DNA from: Nymphaea colorata
Lineage: Eukaryota > Streptophyta > Magnoliopsida > Nymphaeales > Nymphaeaceae
Direction of reading: 5' to 3'
DNA: 60,000 nucleotides
Assembly: GCF_008831285.2 (NCBI RefSeq)
Contig: NC_045140.1
Span: forward strand, 17,174,370 to 17,234,369
The notes under the pieces were generated by a model. That model was given only the letters and a program-made list of their open reading frames with translations. It ran no database searches and was not told the DNA's origin. Positions 55,300 to 60,000 of the stretch are shown here, one piece after another (position 1 is the stretch's first letter; each line of letters opens with the position of its first letter). Both the position numbers and the translations under genes were made by a program.

Positions 55300-58200
55300 T
55301 TATCGACTAGAATCAACAGGCTTCTCTTCTGCTGTCCAGACGATATCTTTCAAAGCTGTTGAGTAGTTCTGGTAGAACTGGAAAAGGAATATAGCAATAC
55401 ATGAGAATGGCATACGAATTACTACATGGTATACAATAATAATGCAATTATTAGTCATAAAGATTGGGTGACCACCAAATGTCAAAAGCTTATGCCAAAG
55501 AAGTTTTTTTTCTTTTTTTGTGGTCAAAATGAAATGAGAAATTTGACTGCATGTTGATCGGCGGTAACATACGTGATCATACTCAATCGTATCTCCTCCA
55601 GCTTTTCTCATTTCAACCACTGAAAAGAATGGAGAGACTTCGAAAACCTACACCCAGAACAGAAGCATGTTAGATTTTTTTTTTTCTATCTCAGAGAAAA
55701 TACGGACTAGATAAGTGAAAGCCATGTCTTCTAGTTGTCTACGTTCTTCTTGTCCTCAGTCCGTAAAGCAAGAACAGTATGAAGTTCTAAATAACTTCGT
55801 AATTTAGATTAACCAACGCTTTCATGCATCCATGGATTATCTTCATGAAATCAATTGTCCACATGAATGGCAAGATGGAAAGGCAGTGCTTAACTGTTGA
55901 TTATTCTGAAAATGTTCCAGTAATCTACATGACACCGTAGCTGCATGCCACGTAGTTAAAGATGCTTTTGGAAGCTTGCTGCATCCATCAGCTGAACAAT
56001 ATTTTTGTTTGCATTTGCACGTGCTATATGCAGACAATCATGTGCCGTTTCACATTTTTTAAAATTGCTTTCTTGCAAATGCCTAAAAAACTGAAATGCG
56101 AAAGGTCTTTCTAGAAAAGTATCAAATTTTGGAATGTCAGGCAGAAATAACAAATCACCTCTGTAGATATGGTCAGAGGACCTTTGCGCCCCATAGTTTG
56201 TGCTTCTAGTTTCATCTGCATAAATGCATAATATGAAGTTGAAGTGACAACTACAAATACCACATAAGGGGAATTTCCATAAAATTAAGATGTTTTCTAA
56301 GCCAAGGCCATCTCATGTACAGAAGAGATGACACTTAATTATACTAAATAATGTGCAAGAAAGCTTGAGGTTGTTATGGAAAGGGTGAACTAAAAATGGC
56401 CAACGTTTGCATGTTGACCAAAGGAGTGGATATCTCACAACCACGATGACTTGAGAAACATAGAAATACCTTGTAGTCGCACTTCTTAACATTGAATCCG
56501 AGTGGTTTTGCATTTTCTTCCATTTTTGACATGATTTCTGCTGCAGAACATTTTGAAGTAAACCTTTTCTCACGCCTCGCCCCCTTCATTTGAATCGTCA
56601 CCAGAAGATGATGAGAGATAATATAGTACCACAAGTAAACCAGCTGCATATTCTAACAAGCAGTGATATCGTGAAGAAGCGTAGTACCAAGGGTATAAAA
56701 TTATTTTCTGAGCTATTATGAAGAAAAAGGACCTTTCTGTCTTCTGATTGCCAAATTGCTATCAGAGAACATAGGACACTTGTAAAGAACAAATTGCTAA
56801 TCAGAGGTACATGGACGATTAAAAGATTGATCAGTTCTGAATAAGCAAACCAGCAATTTTATGTTATGTCAAAAAGCATCTTCCCGCACATAAACCTAGA
56901 ATGAGATCCAATTTGCAGAGGAAATGAAACGGCAGAAGACAGGCTTACCAGTTTTTTCTCAAAAAGGCCTGATAGGTTGAGCCCTTCAGATAATGAAATG
57001 ATATCAAATGCATTCAGAACAGCAGGTTTTGAAACTTTATGCTCCCCTTTTTCAGTTACAGTAACCTCCTAATCAACATATGAAGATTATAATGATCATT
57101 GATGGATGACGATGATAGCGTGGACCATGAAAGTAAAGGCAGAGAAGATATAGCACTCACATTTGATTCAATAAAGAGTTGATCATGATCATCTGTGTCA
57201 TTACATTTCTCCTCTTTGAATTTTGCAGGCTTGTAACCCTTCTTGAACCAAGTACTTTCAAATATTTGAGGAATTGTGATCCTCTAGAGAGAGGGAGAGA
57301 GAGAGGAAGAGAGAGAGAGAGAGACAGAATAAGAAAATATATCACCGAAAGTCTTAATGGGCAGGTAATTACCACAGCGATTCAAGATATTGATATCATC
57401 ATGCTTTGTTGGTTAAGATGGAAATTATTAGCTAAACTGGAAATGGCACAGACTAAGAACAAAAACTTCAGGTCATAGGAAGCATCTCAACTTTGTGCCA
57501 ACCCGGAGAGCATGATTTAAGAATTAGCAACCTAAAGTCAGGGGAATCATCTTCGAGCTCATAATGTGGAAGAATGCACTGCATGTGTTCTAGTGAGGAG
57601 AATCTTTTAAGAATTAGGTGATCCCATGATAATAGAAAAATGGATTCTTCCAGGTACTTACAATTTTGGGGTTTGGCTCGAGAATTCTGAGAATAAATTT
57701 TCTAGCTGCAGCAGAGAACCAATCTGGACACTTGAAATCAGCTTTGTGTATCTGCGAGGAACAAGGAAATTTAAATGAATATTGAGCATAAAACTGTGAT
57801 TAAAAAAAAAAAGCAAAGAACTATTATACAAGGTTTTTAAAGATTTTGTCATGCACTTGGAAATCATAAATCATCGAAAATATGGTTTGACTGTTTCAGA
57901 TATATTTCACAGATTCGTAGTCACTACATAAGAGGTGAGAACTTCTACCTCTCTCTAACTTCAGTAGCTGCAGAATCGAATATACATAATAAACTAAACA
58001 ACAGAAAAATGACACCATATACCACTAATCGAACTAAATGAGCATAGAAATGAAAAGGGTTTATAATTTGACCTTTTTATACAGATTTATCATATTGGGC
58101 TCATCAAATGGCAGATAGCCGGCCATGAGAACATATAACACAACCCCACAAGACCACAGATCAGCCTTAGCTCCATCGTACCCTTTGTCCACAATAACCT

Positions 58201-58408
58201 GTAATCCAATGTGATAATGGGAATTCATAAGAAAACAAGTGACAGATATCAAGCCCTGCTTAGTCTATGATCCACTCAAAGGATAGTAACAGAACCTCTG
58301 GTGCGACATAATTTGGTGTCCCGCAGGCAGTATGGAGTAGGCCATCCTCCTGCAGTCAGAAATATCATAATCAATCTCTAGCTAAACAGAAGTTACACAA
58401 AAGAAACA

Positions 58409-58460
<52 letters not shown>

Positions 58461-59542
58461 GGGTGTGTGTGTGTGTGTGTGTACACATATATACCACAAA
58501 CTATCATGGCCATTCTAACACGGCCTCTTAGGAATAAGGTGCAAAGTTCTCATAAGGACGTGCATAATATAAAACCTTTTCCGTGTTCCCATCAGGGACG
58601 GATAAGGTAGCACGAAACGCACCTTAACCTGCTGCGAAAAGGTACTTAGACCAAAATCAGATACTTTAATATTGCCATCTTCATCCAACAGAAGGTTCTC
58701 TAGCTGTACAGAAGCCATTCAAGACAATAAAATTGCTTTAACCATTTTCATGAATAAAAAAAATTAAAGTCCCAAGTAGCCGATTGCTTATCGTTGTTGT
58801 TCAGAGACAGTTACCTTTAAGTCCCTATGGTAAACACCCCTGCTGTGGCAATAATCAACGGCATTTATTAGCTGCTGAAAGTACTTCCTGGCCTCCTCCT
58901 CCTTTAGTTTTCCATGCCTTGCCTGCAATATCACCCATCATGACGAGGAGCCCGATCAGCTTTCTTCCGTATCTTGGTTCAAACTCAAAGGTCACTAGGT
59001 CAGTAATTTAAGAACCATACAAACACGCATGAACACTTAATACATATTCGAATAGTTGAGAAAAAACTACTGTTTGTGGCAAAATTGCGAGACTACGTCT
59101 ATCTTTTCTTTCTTTAGGAAACTTTGGTTTTTCCTCTCAGTTTGTATGGGCATGGTCAAAGTACCACGATAAAAGCGGGAGCTGGGCAAAAAAAAATCGA
59201 TGCTTCTTTCTATGGTTTAGATTAATTGGAGGCATAAAAGGCACTTTGGTTTGATTAAGAAGGTAGTTGGGTCATAGACGCTAGAACGATTTTGAAATTT
59301 TTTATGGCCTGTAGGTTTGGGATTGGAACAACTTTGAAGTTTTGAGTGAAATTATGTGACTTTTTCTTTTATTGCTGGAAGGCTTTTGATAGGGAAGCAG
59401 CGTACTTACTATTTTGGCGAACAATTCTCCTCCTTTGACATACTCTAACACGAAGTAAACCTTGTTCTTACTGGCCATTACCTACCACCAGAATAAGTTT
59501 TGCATAAGAAAACACTTGTATATGTGTGTGTGTGAGAGAGAG

Positions 59543-59587
<45 letters not shown>

Positions 59588-60000
59588 GAGAATACATACT
59601 TCATAAAGTTGAACAACATTTGGATGTTTAACCAATTTCATGGTAGAGATCTCCCTCTTAATCTAAGCAGCAAAAAACAGAAAACACGAATTTCACCAAT
59701 ACAGATAACCAAAAGAAATGTAAAAGGGAAAATTCTGTAGCTCTTACAAGGCCGCATAAATTACGATATCGCCAGCACAAGAAAACTACATGTCATGATA
59801 GTCCAGTGACTAAAACTAGCCACTGAACGAGAACAAAAACAAAAAGAGGGTGCTCAAGAAAACCAACTCGTGAACACCAAAAAACCCATTAATTTAACCA
59901 AAAGTCATACTCAGAAGGAGAGAAAGGGCAACAAGTTTTCTTCCTGTTCGTCTCACCTGGTCAACCATTTTGTTCCGAAAGATTTTGTCTTTGGAAAGAG
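55300..60000 (-). CDS. CBL-interacting protein kinase (CIPK/SnRK3), intron-rich type, 5' end outside the window
   Basis: Exons from 5' to 3': beyond 60000 down to 59957, 59662-59600, 59481-59410, 58922-58815, 58703-58623, 58349-58296, 58198-58073, 57751-57662, 57283-57161, 57068-56949, 56583-56470, 56215-56159, 55647-55573, 55377-55300. All phases match, giving about 401 residues. It is a Ser/Thr kinase activated when a calcium-loaded CBL protein binds its NAF domain. Kinase marks: [20 protein letters not shown], catalytic loop [22 protein letters not shown] and the activation segment [15 protein letters not shown]. The NAF motif is [18 protein letters not shown], followed by the PP2C-interaction start RREKRFTS. 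The C-terminus is GDTIEYDH then [27 protein letters not shown] has Leu where most CIPKs have Pro; I recall CIPK1 with Leu too. The ATP-binding glycine loop and catalytic lysine lie past the edge. The many introns place it in the intron-rich clade; the paralogue is not assigned. Confidence 0.93.
57287..57326 (-). repeat. (CT)n tract serving as polypyrimidine tract of a CIPK intron
   Basis: On the minus strand a long CTCTCTCT run ends in CTCTAG directly before the exon 57283-57161. The microsatellite itself occupies the acceptor's polypyrimidine position. Confidence 0.75.
58411..58482. repeat. (TA)n-(GT)n microsatellite in a CIPK intron
   Basis: About 47 bp of TA repeat and then about 21 bp of GT repeat in the intron between exons 58703-58623 and 58349-58296. 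Confidence 0.95.
59521..59585. repeat. (GT)n-(GA)n microsatellite in a CIPK intron
   Basis: TGTGTGTGTG, then GAGAGAGAGA, an ACACACAC patch and a long GA run, ending about 15 bp from the donor of the exon at 59662-59600. Confidence 0.95.

Overview
The window is nuclear DNA of a flowering plant. It has large split genes with GT-AG introns, plant-only gene families (a PLS-type pentatricopeptide protein, a CBL-interacting protein kinase, an oligopeptide transporter, a cytosolic phosphoglycolate phosphatase), LTR-retrotransposon remnants and many (TA)n, (GA)n and (GT)n microsatellites. The transporter exons are GC-rich in third positions while the surroundings are AT-rich. That would fit a monocot or an early-diverging angiosperm, but I cannot name the species.

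Layout. 1-1277 (minus): a broken PPR gene that runs off the left edge. Part of its own coding sequence has been amplified into a 50-bp minisatellite. 3810-35120 (plus): six downstream exon candidates (33.1-35.1 kb) join in phase to a first exon at 3810-3928. Together they make a 600-nt reading frame (199 aa) with a first intron of about 29 kb that starts with a GC donor. I do not recognise the product. This intron holds the most striking object in the window, a tandem array of about 25 kb (5.95-30.85 kb). Its core monomers are about 595 bp, each contains 62-bp subrepeats, and the monomers are arranged in about 1.8-kb three-monomer higher-order units. Longer (about 825 bp), more divergent monomers lie on the right flank, and similar long-form sequence on the left. 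A probable non-autonomous hAT element (32267-32940) lies between the array and exon 2.

39682-43137 (plus): a complete oligopeptide transporter gene (7 exons, 760 aa). 43984-52216 (plus): a complete PGLP2-type phosphoglycolate phosphatase gene (11 exons, 304 aa). Its fourth intron carries two truncated LTR retrotransposons, one gypsy-like and one copia-like. 55300 to beyond 60000 (minus): a CIPK/SnRK3 protein kinase gene with 14 visible exons. The exons encoding the ATP-binding loop lie outside the window.

The genes do not form an operon-like unit. PGLP2 repairs 2-phosphoglycolate and related toxic phosphoesters in the cytosol, the OPT protein carries peptides or metal chelates across a membrane, and the CIPK relays calcium signals from CBL proteins. 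PGLP2 and the CIPK are arranged tail to tail. Exon limits were chosen by reading splice sites, keeping phase and comparing with remembered family motifs; no database search was possible.
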